NCBI RefSeq assembly: GCF_000150275.1
Contig: NW_002060943.1
Location: forward strand, 9,828,209-9,892,208
DNA from: Trichoplax adhaerens
Taxonomy: Eukaryota > Placozoa > Uniplacotomia > Trichoplacea > Trichoplacidae
Length of the DNA stretch: 64,000 nucleotides
Direction of reading: 5' to 3'
Shown here: one piece after another, positions 1 to 22,839 of the stretch
Position numbering within the stretch: position 1 is the first letter of the stretch
How the letters are laid out: each line of letters starts with the position of its first letter
Notes under the pieces: generated by a model
Told to the model about the DNA's origin: nothing
Databases searched by the model: none
The model's input: the letters and a program-made list of their open reading frames with translations, nothing else
Made by a program: the position numbers and the translations under genes

Positions 1-4282
<4,282 letters not shown>

Positions 4283-6722
4283 CTGAAAATCTAAAGTTGT
4301 AATTTTGTTAACTAGTTAAGGCGTTAAGCAGAGAGATCTTTGCGATAAATGGGTATTACTTTCACGATAGCTTGATAAACGCACAGTACGCTAATGGTGT
4401 ACGAAATAGCAGTATCGTCAGTAAAATTATAGTTCTAATTACCTTAATGTTGGCCTGAATATATGATGTTGAAAAGTATAAATTCTTGAAATATTTTGAT
4501 ATGGGTAAGAGTAATTTTTGTATCGTATGATAATATAATATAATTTTTTTATTAATACGCGTATTAAATAAATTCGTTTATGTGATCGTAGCTACTAGTA
4601 GGATGAACAAACTGGTATGATGGGAATTATCGCTCAAATGTAGAGAAGTAAAGTCGATTTAATATTGGACTATTATTAAATTACAGTATATAAACAATTT
4701 TTGACTTGCATAGTAACTGATGACAGAAAATTACAGTATCAGTGGATGAGTCGGAGCAGTCCTATACTGTAAAGTGCAATGCTATACTGTACTCGCATTC
4801 GCGCGAAGCAGAGTCCTGCAATTGTATACTGTATAAATTAGTAGTGTGGTATCGTAGTGTATCGGATTACTGTACTAAAAATTGATAGTACTGTACACTA
4901 ATGAGTGAGACACATTGCTGATCTTTTTTGTAGAAAATTAGTAAATGACAACATGACTGTACTGTACAGTGTACAGTACACAGTACTGTAGCATAACGAT
5001 ACAGTACTGTACTGTACTGTACAGTATAGCGCCGCGCTGTTCCTCTTNTTCTACAGTACAGTATTGTTGAATGTTGATAGCGTAAAATAACGTAACCATG
5101 ACTACGGCTGGTAGACCAGTGTTGGAAATTGGGCCTACGGTACAGTGTTGAAGTGAGTCCCTAATTTATAAAGCCATGATGACGCTGACAGATGCTGATG
5201 AAAATACAAAATTTAATGTAACGCTTTTGTAGCAAGGTCTACGAATGAGTTTGCTTCTCTGTTACAGTAATGTAAAGTGACACTATGCCGTAAAGCAGTA
5301 ATAACTAATGAGCCAATGTACTGTACTGTACTGTACACTGTACTGTACTGTACAGTACTGTACAGTATTGTAAATTTGTAATAAAATCTCATACTGTACT
5401 ATACAGTACCTGTACACTGTACTGTACTGTACAGGACTGTAGTATCTATGGTCCAGTACAGTACAGTACTGTACTGTACTGATCCAATACGATACAGTCC
5501 AGTACTGTATGTACAGTACTGTACTGTACACTGTGTACCACAGCATGATGTGCTGTATTGTACACTGTACAGTACAGTACAGTAACAGTACAGTACTGTA
5601 CAGTACAGTATACCAACTACAAATTGCAGGTTCTCACAGTACAGTACAGTACAGTACAGTACTGTACTGTATACTGTACTGTAGAAAGTTTTCTTTTTTT
5701 ACAGTACTGTACATACTGTACTGTACACTGTACCTCTACGGTGCAGATTGTACGGTACAGTACTGTACAGTACACTGAGCGGCAGTCTTATGATAAATTT
5801 CATTTCATCTCCTGTTACCATAGCCACTGGCTGATCCGTGAGGTAAAATTTTGTTCGTTCTTTAACGCTTATTCCTTATTAGAGTATTAAATATTACAGG
5901 ATACTTTTTTTGATGTCTTTCTATTTAGATTGAAAATTTATTAGTTTCGTAATTGTATTATCACCCACGTTTAAGCTATGAGCTTGTAATGTATAGTACA
6001 GTGAGTCCTATCAAGTACAGTACTGTATCACTGCTTGGCACTTAAATTACTATACTGTACACTACTGTACTATACAGTACAGTATACTTACAGTACTGTG
6101 CTGTACAGTGTACAGTGCATGGGTAAAAATTTGAAATGCTAACTGGACCGTCGTAAACGTCGCCTAGTACAGTACTGTACTGTAGAGTACAGGTACAGTA
6201 CAGTACTGCACGTACTGTAAACCTACAGTAAACACACTATAAATATACATTGTCAGTATGATACCAATACTACCGTGGTAGAATAGAGTATACTGTAGTC
6301 TCGACTGCACGAGGCAATGACAACGAGCCAAAGCTTAATGCTAAGTTATACGCATTATATTTATTTATGTTACTTTTTACATAATTTTTTTAATAAACGA
6401 TTGCTACTATATATGCGATACTATTCATACTAACTGCGAATAAAATAACCTAATGTTGTGTAGCTATACAGCACCGGATATACAGTACATGAAAGTGTAA
6501 GCACGCCTATTTTTTATCTGTAAACGCCCATCAAAGTACTTTGTACAAACTACCATGCTACCTACAGTTCAGTATGTTACACTATGATATACTATACTGT
6601 AAACAAGTAACCATAAATCTCATTATTTCTTCAGGAACTTAAAAGTTTCCCTCAATTTGCAAGAAGCGGTAACTTTTTAAATCTTGACGTGCGTTATTGT
6701 ACGTAACTACTGAATATTGAAG
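4283..6722. repeat. GTACW array in the divergent CFAP100/CaMK1 gap
   Basis: The divergent space between two start codons (4282 minus, 6723 plus) carries dense (GTACW)n arrays. The main blocks are about 4950-5060, 5315-5780 and 5995-6235, with single copies from about 4760. Units are GTACA or GTACT in tandem, so 10-14 bp palindromes such as GTACAGTACTGTAC recur. The many short open frames here (rich in Tyr-Cys-Thr-Val-Gln) only reflect the period-5 repeat. One N lies at 5048. No other gene is visible between the arrays. Confidence 0.9.
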
Positions 6723-11067
<4,345 letters not shown>

Positions 11068-12895
11068 TACATTTGTCAGTGCTATTGTTGAGATGAGTCT
11101 GCATGAAGGTGGAATACTTGGTTACTTGCTGTCAGTCCGAGAAATTTCGAGATATAGATCTCTAGTTGTAAAATGAAAATGTCAGGCAGGATTATGACTA
11201 TATTACTCACATAAGATGGTAATTCAGTTTAAAAAATAATATGTAGGCTTGTATAGAATATAGTTTGTTTGCGTTACAATCGTGACTTAAATCTCGGTAA
11301 AGTATATCACCGCCATCGGTAAAACCTGATAGGTTCTATGATATTTCGTTTGAATGTATATCTTAACATGCGATGGTTACAATAAGAAATAATAGCTTTA
11401 TTAGCTTATTTTGCGATTATTTTTACGTTCATCAGAATAACCAGATTGTATTTTCTAAATACAGTTTAAATCTAGCAATATTTTGAGTAGGCGAATATGC
11501 ATGCCTTTTAGCAATTCTGTAGGTGTTATTTTCCATAAGTCAGTACTACATCTACTATTTTGAAATACAAAAGTACTGATGATTCTTTATATCGGTAATA
11601 TCAAACTATTCACCATTACATGTATTTCATAACGGATTATTGTAATGCTGGAATTCAGTAAATAAAATGACCTGAATTATGTGCAGCGAAAGTACTTATA
11701 TTGTTTTGTCTAACAATGGTATGAATAGATATTCCTGAAGATTAATATCTCAGATTTCACGCTACAATAGTTAAAGCCGGTTGCAGCGCTGACGACGATT
11801 ATATGACATTACCGTGGTCGTAACTCTAGTAGCGCATATCGCTAGCAAAAATCATGTCACACATAGTCATAGTTACAGCCTTACTTAAGCCAAATATCAC
11901 GAGCAGGACATTTTTGCTGCAGTAGTATGTCAGCGTATAATTTGCACTGCAGGATTTAAGAACCTTTTAATTAAGTAAATATTTGAGCACTATAAAAGTA
12001 TGTTAGGGTAGCTCATAGAAGCTATGCTGCAAATGTTTCATATTTCATAACAAGTAGTCTTATGATTCATACACCACTTCTTGAGAGTTAAGAATCTAAG
12101 TCAGTAACCTACGAACCTGATTCCTACACTGCAAGATTTACTATTGCCCATTATTAACAATTGATGGGTAGGTAACTAGGTACTTAAAAGACACTTGGAC
12201 TTGCACACGGTTATTATCACTTGTTGGCTTGATTTTCGATCGCTAACAATACATGTGAAATAGTATTTGAAAAAAAATTACGCAAAATTCCAAAAATGGT
12301 AAAAAATTTTTATTTGCCTTCTGCGGAATAACAGATTTTGACAATTCTATTTATTTTCTAAATAATTATCTGAATAAAATAACACATGAATACAAAACTA
12401 CAAATTGTTTTCTTGTCACGGGCCAGATTATTCATCAAATCTGGTATTTTATAAAATTTCGACAGATGCAGCGCGTATCAAAGAAATTGTATAATCATTC
12501 GCAGTCTTTAAAATCGATTAGGTATAAAGCAACTTCAAATCTGCGGTAAGTAAAATTATTTTCAGCTAGTTTATAACAACACCGTTATAATTTGCAGAAT
12601 ATTTTTAATAATGATTTGTGGATAATCAATGTTGTAATGAGAATACATTGACATTGTTGTATAGGATAATGCATGCATAAATCATAATTTGTGCAGAAGA
12701 TTCTAGAAGACAGTAGCTGACAGCATATCCTTATAGGTCCGAAATTCTTTGCATGTTATAGCCTAAGTTATACATGAGTATACCAACTATTCATGAAAAA
12801 TTCTTAAGGTATCACTTCATTATAGCCAATTTTGTATAAGCTTATTTTAATTAGCATCTCAGGTTCAACTGTGATATGGTGTTAGAATTATAGTG
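11068..12895. other. Convergent intergenic region (CaMK1 3' / STAT 3')
   Basis: I see no gene here. It holds the presumed 3' UTRs of CaMK1 (plus) and STAT (minus); an AATAAA-like hexamer lies near 11661. GTACW arrays are absent, in contrast to the gaps next to start codons. Confidence 0.7.
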
Positions 12896-15800
12896 TTAGT
12901 TGAAATTCTCAGATTCGTCAACCGCATTGCCTTGTAGAAGGTGCCGAACAAAATCGTCTGAAACATCTTGCATTTCTGAGTATACGTTAATCCCCGCCAT
13001 TTCACAGTCATGGTCCACTGATGGAGTGAGTGCTTGAGGCTGTTCGGTGTATCAAATCACATATACATTAACAATAAAAATTGCTATTAAGGAACGGATA
13101 CCAATGTAAATAATGGAATTTTTACCGTAGAAAGAGGTGTTGAACACGTCGACGAAGGTTCAGATCCAGTGCTATGATATTAGTAAATGATACTGAACGA
13201 TTTATTACATACTCATACTTATATTACGTCGCACCACAAGACGACATAAGAAATGTAGCGTTTTACGTTTCTTAAAAGATATTTTACCTATCATCCAAAA
13301 ATAGCTTAAATTTCAGCCTTGATTTATCATATATACTACTTTTTCCATTTTCGCTTCCGGCAGTTTCTGTAGCGATATAAACATGTGCAAGTCAATAGAG
13401 CAATTTCCATTCAGACAATACGTGTATTTTTTTAACTTTCATATCAGTTTAACCTCGACTGCAGCTTATCTGATTACCGCTACCGCTGTAATGACTACGG
13501 AATGCATCTTCTTTAGAAATTCCTTTGGGGTATACATATCTAAATTGCTGTATATCGAATAAACTGTAGGCAAGCAATTACATAAATTTCTTTCAGTACG
13601 TGTTACTTCATCTTATTGATGACAATCACAGTTGTATATTATATCCTCAAAAAGTATCCGATTACCATTCCGATAAAGTCTTCATAAGCGTAAATTTTTT
13701 CTCATCTAAAGGTTCAGGAAATTCCACTACTTTCTGACCTAATATGTACAAAATGCTTCGTGACATAAATAGAGCGTTTTGTAATTGGAAAGGCACATAA
13801 GATACCTGAGCGATCAACTCGAGTAAAACATATACTAATTGCTTTCGGTTTCCCAGAACTGAACCGTAACAGAAATGTTCCAGGTTCACACCCTAAAAGA
13901 ATTTCTTTTGCTCTTTCCTTAGCTATAAAGCCCACGAATAGTCTATAAAATGAATTAAACTGAGCAAACTGAGCTTACAGTAGTGAGGCTATTGAAATCT
14001 CTTAGATTTAAAGTAAGATTTAATCACCCTTCACACCATATTGCTTTCAGCTCTGAGTTACTTTGCATCAGATCAAGAACCGTATGAAACCACTTCCAAA
14101 AAGGCTGATTAAATTCCGAAACTGGAATCTGTAGGTTTGTGGCAAAGTTTAGCTAAGTTAGTAATATCTGGTGAAGTACACAGTAAGGACGTCATTTCTT
14201 CGATATTTTTTCCGACAGGATATTGAAAAGAATCGATGCGAATTAAATTGCCTTAATAAATTTCTGCCATGTAACCACGGTGCATGATAAGTCTACAGTT
14301 TTCATCACGTGTGAGTCACCTATAACAGTAACCAGTGTCTACGTGAGGTGTACGCGTATTAGCTAAAATACTGCTCAATCTGTCAGTAAACTTTGGAATT
14401 TACTGTAAATCACTAACCGATTAATTTGCAAGCTAAGAATTGTAGGTTTTCCTCCGATAGTCCACTTCCAACTCTATGGAAAAATTCAGTGTTTAGCATG
14501 TGAGCAATACTTTGCCACTTGACTTCTTTCGGCACTTCGAAACCTTCACGATTCTAAATCAAAATGCAATTTATTGAAAGCTAAATCTACCACTAAAATT
14601 AAAACTTAAATTACCGGAGAAGAAAAATAATTATCCCAAACGACCGTGCCCATTGCATTCGCAGTCTGATTTGTATTTACAATTATAACAGTTGGCAACG
14701 AAACATCCTATGAAAATATGAATTTTGTTAAGACATTATGACATCAAAAATTACTTAGTAAACGCAGGCAATGTTCTATAACATAATGAAATAAATTTAG
14801 GATACCCTAACTATAATCTTCTTAGCTTGGATAGTAAATTCGGATGTAAACAGGATGGCAAACTTTAGTTCTGTTACCATCTGCAGTACGTACAACGAAT
14901 TTTACAAGAAATGTTTATTATATTATTAATATTGGTGTTCAAGGTTGAGAAGAATATTAGTTATCTACCTCATCACCCTTTGCAGTTGCTCTTCTACCAA
15001 TTTTCTAGCAAAGAAAGACAACTTAATTCATTACAAATCGCTCTTATATCATAAATTCTACTTATGTTGCAAAAAACCATTACTATGATTAAAGGTTGCA
15101 AAGATCAAAACCAGTCAACTCTAAAATCGTTATATTTTAATTTATACATGAACGTATCAATGTTGAAATTGCCGTTGAAAATTGCTTCAAATCGCGAATA
15201 CTTAGTTCCTACATCAATGCCTTTGATAATCTATAGTGATCGAATCATAAAGTAAGTAAACCTTGGTATCTACCACTTCAACAGTAATGAATAGCAGTAG
15301 AACATACTCTGTGTTAACCTGTGCCTACGCTTTAACATAAAAACGCATCGAAATTTTTTCTCACACTAGCTGGCTAACTAGTGCTTAACTGATTTTAAAC
15401 AGTGCCTCACGTTTACTGCGACAAAGAGTCTTTACTTCCGTGGTAGTTACTATAAGTTAAAGCGTATAATACACGCGCTGCAATCATTAACTATTCACGT
15501 AAACATATTGCAATCTCGTATAATTTTAAATTAATGTACTGTTGATATTCAGCCTGGAACTACAGGCGTAAGAAAATCCGACTTCATCAGTAAACCAAGT
15601 TCTAAGACTGTACGACATCGTGTACGTAATGTTTAAGGCGAGTACGATTACTAATTACTATTACTGAAGTATTAAATTACCATATTCGTTAAATCAACTT
15701 TCCACATTCTTGTTTGACTGTCGAATTGCATTGGCTAGATTTTATTGAACAAAATTTTAGAATTTTTATTCACAAATTACGTTAATAAAATAATAAATTT

Positions 15801-18800
15801 CTTGAATACGTACCTTGCAGCTATTAAGAATTTTACCACTAGCACCTAAACTATAAAATATAAAGATAAATATTTAAGGGTTACATTCTAGTCGGGATTA
15901 GCAGCAGGTACTGACTAAGGATAAATTAGCCTTTAAGTGCCATACTGAGCTCTTAAACTCAATGATAATATGCTTGTACAATGTATAGTGTACAATCCTG
16001 ATTCTTACTTACTCAGGCGGAAAATTTCCGCTGCGCAAACTTCGAACCTGAGATTCACTGCCGATACAGTAATAATCGAAGTGTAACATAATAAATCAAA
16101 ATATATCAAGAAGAGAAATACTATAAGTGTTGCTAATAAATTATCTTAACATACCTTAGAATGTATGCATTAACGTCCGTTAATTGAGAAAAGGCATTCA
16201 GTTTTGTACCAATTAGTGAGCTGATGTGTCGAGAGCAAATAAATTCATAGTGTAAAATTTAATCCGTTATATTATCTATCCTTATCCGCAATAGCCAATA
16301 TATTATTTAATTACATAATTTACCAAACAGATGCGGCAAACTTTGTATCTACTTTAATTATTTGAGGAGGTTGCTTCATGATGACAAATGCTCTGATAAT
16401 ATAATATAACAGTAATGTGTACGTTTAAAAGTTACACCATATAAATAAGTATTCATAATATAATGATTCACTTTTGTAGTACGAATGGTTGTCCAACAAT
16501 ACTGTACTAAACATATTGCCATTAATTACTTGTTCACAAGTTCCGAGAGGAGATTTTCCAGCTCTTGAAGTATAATATCCAACGTAGGCTTAACTGCCTG
16601 ATCGTTTGCATGCAGGTTCTTATCACATACTGCTAATAGCTATAAATTATAAATTATAAATTAAAATTTTTTGATCATTCCCCTTGAAGCATGTTATTAC
16701 ATTATTTCCAATGTACGCGCTATCAAATCTTCCTGAACTTCAACTCGCAAATACGTATGCTATGCAAAGAAAAAATTTCATATCTGTATGTTATGAATGA
16801 ATAAATTTTCGACATGTCAACCTGCTCCACTAAAATTTTGGTTTGCCAAATAGTATCTAAGCTACTTTCACACCATAGCTGAATTTGTTTTAATTCCTCG
16901 CAATGAGTGTTCATCAAGTTTTCAATTCCACCTAGTGCCTTCTGACGCTGCTTCCATTCAAATAATTGGACATCAAGTACCTTTGAGTGTAGTACCTTGA
17001 CTCCCTCAACAATTTTAGCAAATTTTTCCGCAATTCCCTTAATTTAATTGTAAAAAATAGTCATTCCTACAGCTGCATGACAGTATCATTACATATACCC
17101 TTTTAATCAAATATTTCTAACCATTTCTGTATCTTTTCGATGTTTTACGATTTTAAGAATATCGTTATATAATTTCTGGCGTTGCTTAAATGCTTGCATC
17201 TAATTGTAAGAAATATGCTTAATTTTTCTCTTGGCGAAAAGCTACAGCGATGCATCCAGTATGTGGGATGAAGAAGTGTCTTATACCTGACTGGAAGGAT
17301 ATTTAGAATTGGGAACTGGCTGATACCTACACTCTGGGTGTTCTATAGTAAAACGGAAGATGTTCAAGTTATAATTGCACAAGTAATTAATCTATATAAT
17401 TAACAGTATTAAAGTAAAATACTTTCTTAAATATCCAATAAAAATTTAATTTTAACCTTCTAAAAGTTTATTCCAATGATGATATAAAATATTCAAATTT
17501 TCTCGCAGCTGCTGAATATTTTTCCAATCGTTTTCAGCATCAATCGTGATCATATGCAGTTGGCTGCAGATTTTACGAATATCTTCAGCCGCAGTGCTAA
17601 TATTATTATTTCCGTTCGGCCAATTGGATGACTCATCATTCCCTTTCAAGGTTATTGTAGCCTACGAGATGTGAATAAAAGTAAATGATGCTTTACAATA
17701 TTTTAACAAGTTCGATAATCAAACTGTAGTTTGGGTAATGCGATTTCTATAAAAACGTCTATATCTCAACTGAACCAACAGGATATCCAAAAGTAAAATC
17801 GGTGTCTAGCTTCTTTAAACGTATACAATACATACTTCTTGGCACAATTTCCTTTCTGTCTCGAGACAATCAAGAAGAATATCCAATAGTCTCATAGGAT
17901 TCTGTTGAAATCGATTCTGTAGTTTTCAATAGTAATATAGCATTATTTTGTTTAACATGTGAGGTATGTTATACTCATGATACTGTTGTTAATCAGAGTG
18001 TCTTCAGTTTTAGTGATAACAATAGTACTAATGAATAATAAACTGTCATTATCAGCAGTAAAACATGGAGTAAATCATAGCTTTGTCTTATCTTATAAGA
18101 GACAGATCTCATTACCTACCTACCTTAAAATCTTCGATATACTTGGTCATACGAGACCACTGCAGCAGTGCATCCTGCGTGGAAATTTGTTCCAACTATT
18201 AAAAGGTATCATAAACCAGAAAACGGATTTAAGTTTAATAAAAATAGTTGATTAACACTTGCATGTACTTTAAGGCACGCTAAAGCAACGGTGTACTGAG
18301 TTCAGTAGATAGTTTAATCAGTTGCATATAGATGTTGCAATTGTAAATTGAACGACATGTACGTCTGTAGCTATTAATAACTAGTAATACATTATCGACT
18401 TAAAGTGTAAAAATACCTAGGGTGTGCGATACAGATTACTACAAACACAACAGATGCGCGTATGGTACTACCATAGGAAACCTTAATTTATTTCATTGCA
18501 GGTACTGTATGTCTGGACGTTCGTACAGTAAGTACCTTACAAGGCACGGAACGTAAAATTCAAAAAAAGCTACAACGTGTGCACCAGCTTTACTTTATAT
18601 TTGCAAGCTGAGCATTTCATAATTATAATTGTTACGAGGAGTTATGTTTAAAACTGAAATTCAATGCATTAGATCAAACATCATATTCGGTCTCACCTGC
18701 TGTGTTTGTTGTCTCATGAGGCTCAGCAACTCATCACGGACACGAATAGCAGTCAATTCATCTCGATTTTGTCCTAAACTCCTACAGAGGGTGACAGCAT

Positions 18801-20316
18801 TTGTTTACAAATTTCGTATTCACTAAAATGTACAGTACCAGTCTTTATAGGAACGTAAAATTTAAGATTTAATTGCTAAATTCGAGACTAAAAAACAATG
18901 ATAAAACCACGACAAGTAAACTTAGCCCATGTTTAGCCCTAGTTTACAAAACGCAGAAGTGTCCAATCTCAGTTTTTAGACTGTGTAAAAAAATAAGCTT
19001 CTAATATAAATCCTCTGTTTTAATGAATAAATATCGTACAGACGAAATTTCTACGCGCTATAACATCACGAAATCATCTCATCGATACTGTTCATGATTC
19101 GCTAATGTGATTTTTAACGTTACAGTTTCACAACAAATTTCTATAGCTTTAAAAGATTTCTAGAATCAAGAAAGGGATCTATGCTATGTTGAGGAGTTTC
19201 TTATTCATCCAGTAACAGGATGCAGAAAGATATCACATGAACCCACTGTACTGTACACTACAATTTGTAAACAGGCTCAACTCTCCATGGGCTACTTATC
19301 ATGCGCACTTATTCGAGAGCAAGTTGCATCACGTACGTATGGCAATTTTCAATAATTAAACAGTAACAAATAGTATTGCGTTAATTGACGTTCCTGCTCT
19401 ACCGTAGACATTTGGATAGTATCAAATCATATAATTATTTTACTGTACTACAGTGAAAATTCATGCAATCGATCTACAACAGCTGAAACGTTGAATCGTT
19501 GAAAATTTTAATTGAAAGGCGACACAAATACGAAACATGTGGCACACCAAATCGTAAATACAGTACGGTACTTTAATGTAACATTTTTTTATGCCACTTT
19601 ACTATGAGTTTAGCCGGACAATACTGTACATTATTACTGTACTGTATCTACGTGTACATTGCAGATTTTGCGGAAGAACTATGCACTAGTTGACTACGTG
19701 TAGTTGGCAATTTCTAATTTATAGGTACAGTACAGGAGCGCGGTTCGAATCTTGAAGTTGGACAAAAATAATGCAGATACTTGCAGTGAATAGAGTATAG
19801 TATCTAAAAAATTGGATTGAGTCAATTTAGTTCATGAAACTGACTTGATTCGAAAATTATACCTTTAGTCATCAATACGAGTAATGGGTAAAATCAGGTC
19901 AGTGTTATATTATAGTGAAAGTATAGTAATAAGGTATCCTACAATCGTTACAATGGTTCACATCAATGTTCAGGCTAGTACAAAGTATTATCATCGCATT
20001 ATACTGTACACTTATTGTGTTTATCTTATCTTAAGATCACTTCGTTTCGACGGTGTCGATTAAATAGCTGTGAACGGAGACTCCCTATGAAAAAAACACT
20101 GGTTTTACAGTACGCGATCGATGATACAGTACTGCATGTTGCAGATTACAAACGTACAGTATTACAGGATTCGAATTTTATTTACCAAAACTGATTTTCT
20201 ATCCAGTTGGCAAAGACGCATCTAATTTCTATATGAAATTGATGCATTTCATAAGTTTGCAGCATTTGCTGTAGCGCAGGACCACGCAAACTTTGCGACG
20301 CTGCCCAAAGAGCCAT
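12896..20316 (-). CDS. STAT: STAT transcription factor, STAT5-like
   Basis: Latent cytoplasmic transcription factor: it dimerises through SH2-phosphotyrosine and moves to the nucleus. ATG at 20316 opens MALWAASQSLRGPALQQM, like vertebrate STAT5. Exons: 20186-20316, 18697-18781, 18124-18195, 17836-17916, 17457-17661, 17287-17342, 17122-17199, 16822-17037, 16701-16759, 16530-16639, 16324-16392, 16013-16057, 15814-15850, possible 15540-15559 and 15023-15042, 14969-15004, 14806-14880, 14615-14707, 14418-14553, about 14186-14268, 14028-14152, 13806-13942, 13666-13738, 13484-13563, 13288-13366, 13126-13171, 12896-13039. Hallmarks in order: coiled coil; KQPPQIIKVDTKFAASV; ASGKILNSCK; DVSLPTVIIVNTNQ; SEFNQPFWKWF; SH2 with PGTFLLRFSSG (phosphotyrosine Arg); FRYVYPKGISKEDAF. 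The tail ends with acidic amphipathic DDFVRHLLQG. Phases are unresolved after 16701-16759, around 15.0-15.6 kb and around 14.15-14.27 kb. Confidence 0.92.
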
Positions 20317-20389
20317 ATCGGAATTACTTTCTTCTTCTTTTTTAACAATAAAAACTTACAGTGTAACTGTAAGTATTAACTGTAACTAA

Positions 20390-20670
20390 ATACTGTACTG
20401 TACAGTACAGTGAAAAATCAGCAAAAAGACTGTTTCCAAATAATTTTAATGGTAATTTTAATCTGCTAGTGAGTAGCGATAGTAATCACGAGCTAAATAC
20501 GGCCACAACTTAATTAAGCACTGCTGTACGGTATTTAGCAGGAAATGCAGTTCGGTACAGTACTGTACTGTACTCCAGAGAACCTGTACTGTACTGTACT
20601 GTAATTTGCAATACAGTACAGTACAGTACTGTACAGTACCATACACTTGCAGTACACTACAAAACTGTAC
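20390..20670. repeat. GTACW array just upstream of STAT
   Basis: Dense runs of GTACA/GTACT units begin about 75 bp upstream of the STAT start codon (20316, minus strand). A second block lies at 21205-21415. Sparse copies also occur in STAT intron 1 (19.2-20.2 kb). Both strands read the same. Confidence 0.85.
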
Positions 20671-21204
20671 ACAGTAATTATAATTACTTCGTGCTTTGAC
20701 TATTCTTGCACTACATGGACGGTCGGGTTAAAGTTTAATAAATGTGTCCGTGAAGTTACATATTGGTATAAAGTATAGTATTTTTACGTTAGTTCCAGCA
20801 ATATTTTTCCCTTTTTACATCTGAGAAACAAAATAAACATGCCGTACAATCGTGTGTAAAAACTTTGAGTATGCCGTTAGATCAACCGTACTACTGCGGT
20901 TATCCACCGCTTTCAACAACGGGAGTGTAGACTTTCAGCATGCAGATAAGTACAATGCTACTCATTCGATAGATTTAGGAAAATGAGCATAAGTTTAATC
21001 TGAATTTCGTCTTCAAATGTACGCTGCTGTGTACATGGCTACTGTGCAAGGACAATGCTATCATGTAATGTACGCAGTCATACAATACGCCCAAAACTAA
21101 ATAACGATCGGACACGGTAAAGAGATGCTTCAGGATTAGAATAACCTAACCATTATTGCAACCGCATATCTAAGGGTCTCTAGGAATCACGAGATAACTG
21201 GGTA

Positions 21205-21415
21205 ATACAGTACAGTACTGTATACGGTACTTTTATTGCAGCAAAGGCAATACTATTTAACCTTAACAGCCTACAGAATCAAACATAGATACCGTACCAT
21301 ACTACAGCACGTGTACACTGTACAGTGTACAGTACAGTACAGTACTCTGCAACTACAGATTCTACAGTACTTTACACTACTGTACTGTACAGTGTACAGT
21401 ACTGTATACCTGAAT
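21205..21415. repeat. Second GTACW block upstream of STAT
   Basis: Runs of GTAC-A/T pentamers, including the 15-nt run CAGTACAGTACTGTA, about 0.9-1.1 kb upstream of STAT. No gene is visible between this and the 20390-20670 block. Confidence 0.8.
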
Positions 21416-22839
21416 CATCATATCATGCGATAACATAACAATAAATCACATATTGATGATACTATATGAGGTATTGAATTAAATGACAGTGGCTATCTGA
21501 AAATTTCGCTATAGACTGTTAAATACTAATACAATTCGTTTAAATATATAAATGATAGAGGCTTGCATTGCACTATCATTAGTAACAATTTTTATCTGGG
21601 TTGCGAAATGAGCTGATGCAATTTACTTCAGAAATCAAAATTACGATATTAGGTAAAGTTTTAATCAACAAAGTATAGGTGTGCTCTGTAGATACCGGCT
21701 TTCATGAAGATTATAAACCGATTTCAATTCGTAAGCGTAAAATATTAATTTAGAACTTGACTAATGAGTCATTGCGGCATAGGCGGTGCAGTAGAAGTCA
21801 CGATAAGGAAAATCAAACCGAGTCGAAACTAGTAATCGATTAGTGAATATATACTTTGTAAGCACGCATTCTAAATACGATCGATAACCCCTTGATAGTT
21901 GTAAATAAACGCAAACAAGGGCGACAGCAGCGTAGTGTAGACAATTTTGGTCTATTAACTTTCTATTTCTCAGTATTCAGGATTAATTGCCACTGAAATT
22001 TTCAGATTATATCCTCTGATTATTATACTGTGAGCACAAATCAAAATCATAAAACAAACCTTACAATTAAGAATATTTTAAACAAAGTCAGTTTGCGATA
22101 GAATTACTCCGACAAATAAGTCGATTGTAATTAGAGGCATTAGCTTCTTTAACAAATTAAAATTTGATAAGATCTACTCTACATTTCCTTGAGTACTAAA
22201 ACCTTGATTACCCTAATTTTGGGGGGAATTAAATAAAACAACTGAAGAACACATCCAACAGTAGATACAGTAGTTTTAATATATCATATTTTAGACCATT
22301 ACTTCACCATGCGTATCAACAGAGGTTACAATTTTACTTTTTATCACTACTCTAACATTAACGATTACGAAAGACAATTATATCAATTAGCGCTTAACAC
22401 ATGAGCTTACAATAACTACAGTACAACGGTACTTATATCATTCTTACCAAATTATTACTCTGCGAAAAGTGTTTATTACAGTCACATCGCACAATTGCAC
22501 TTTTCAACTGATATATATGCTACATAGTTAAGAGTGCAGCAATCATCTAATCAAAATCGGAATAAAAGTATCTATTAATAAAATTGTAACTGGTGGATTG
22601 GTGTCGAAATAGTACTATATGTACGCAATTACCTATTTATAATTTCGGTTAATTCTTGAAGCTAACATACAACTGAACATACGCGTATATGCAGTATCAA
22701 GCATTCTTTTACAGTAGATCACCGCCTTTATAGTACTGTAATATTAAGATTAAAGATTTAGAGTCGCGTTCTTTACAACACTGATACAAGATTTACTTTA
22801 TTAGCAAAATACATTAAGTTGTTTATAAAAGTGTCAGAA
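21416..22839. other. Intergenic, 3' side of RAB7
   Basis: I see no coding region or repeat array here. It includes the RAB7 3' UTR on the minus strand. Confidence 0.6.

Noticed and set aside
5315-5780. CRISPR-like regular repetition
   Set aside because: The period is 5 bp with no unique spacers, and the genome is eukaryotic.
13662-13935. Apparent frameshift inside the STAT SH2 domain
   Set aside because: Explained by a normal GT-AG intron at 13739-13805; both sides join in phase.
15064-15255. Plus-strand frame of 63 codons
   Set aside because: Lies in a STAT intron; no family resemblance or splice support.
17959-18255. 98-codon plus-strand open frame
   Set aside because: Antisense shadow over STAT exon 3 and its introns; composition is intron-like.
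19739-19755. GGTTCGAATC, resembling a tRNA T-arm
   Set aside because: Flanks do not pair as a T-stem and no D-arm or acceptor stem is found upstream.
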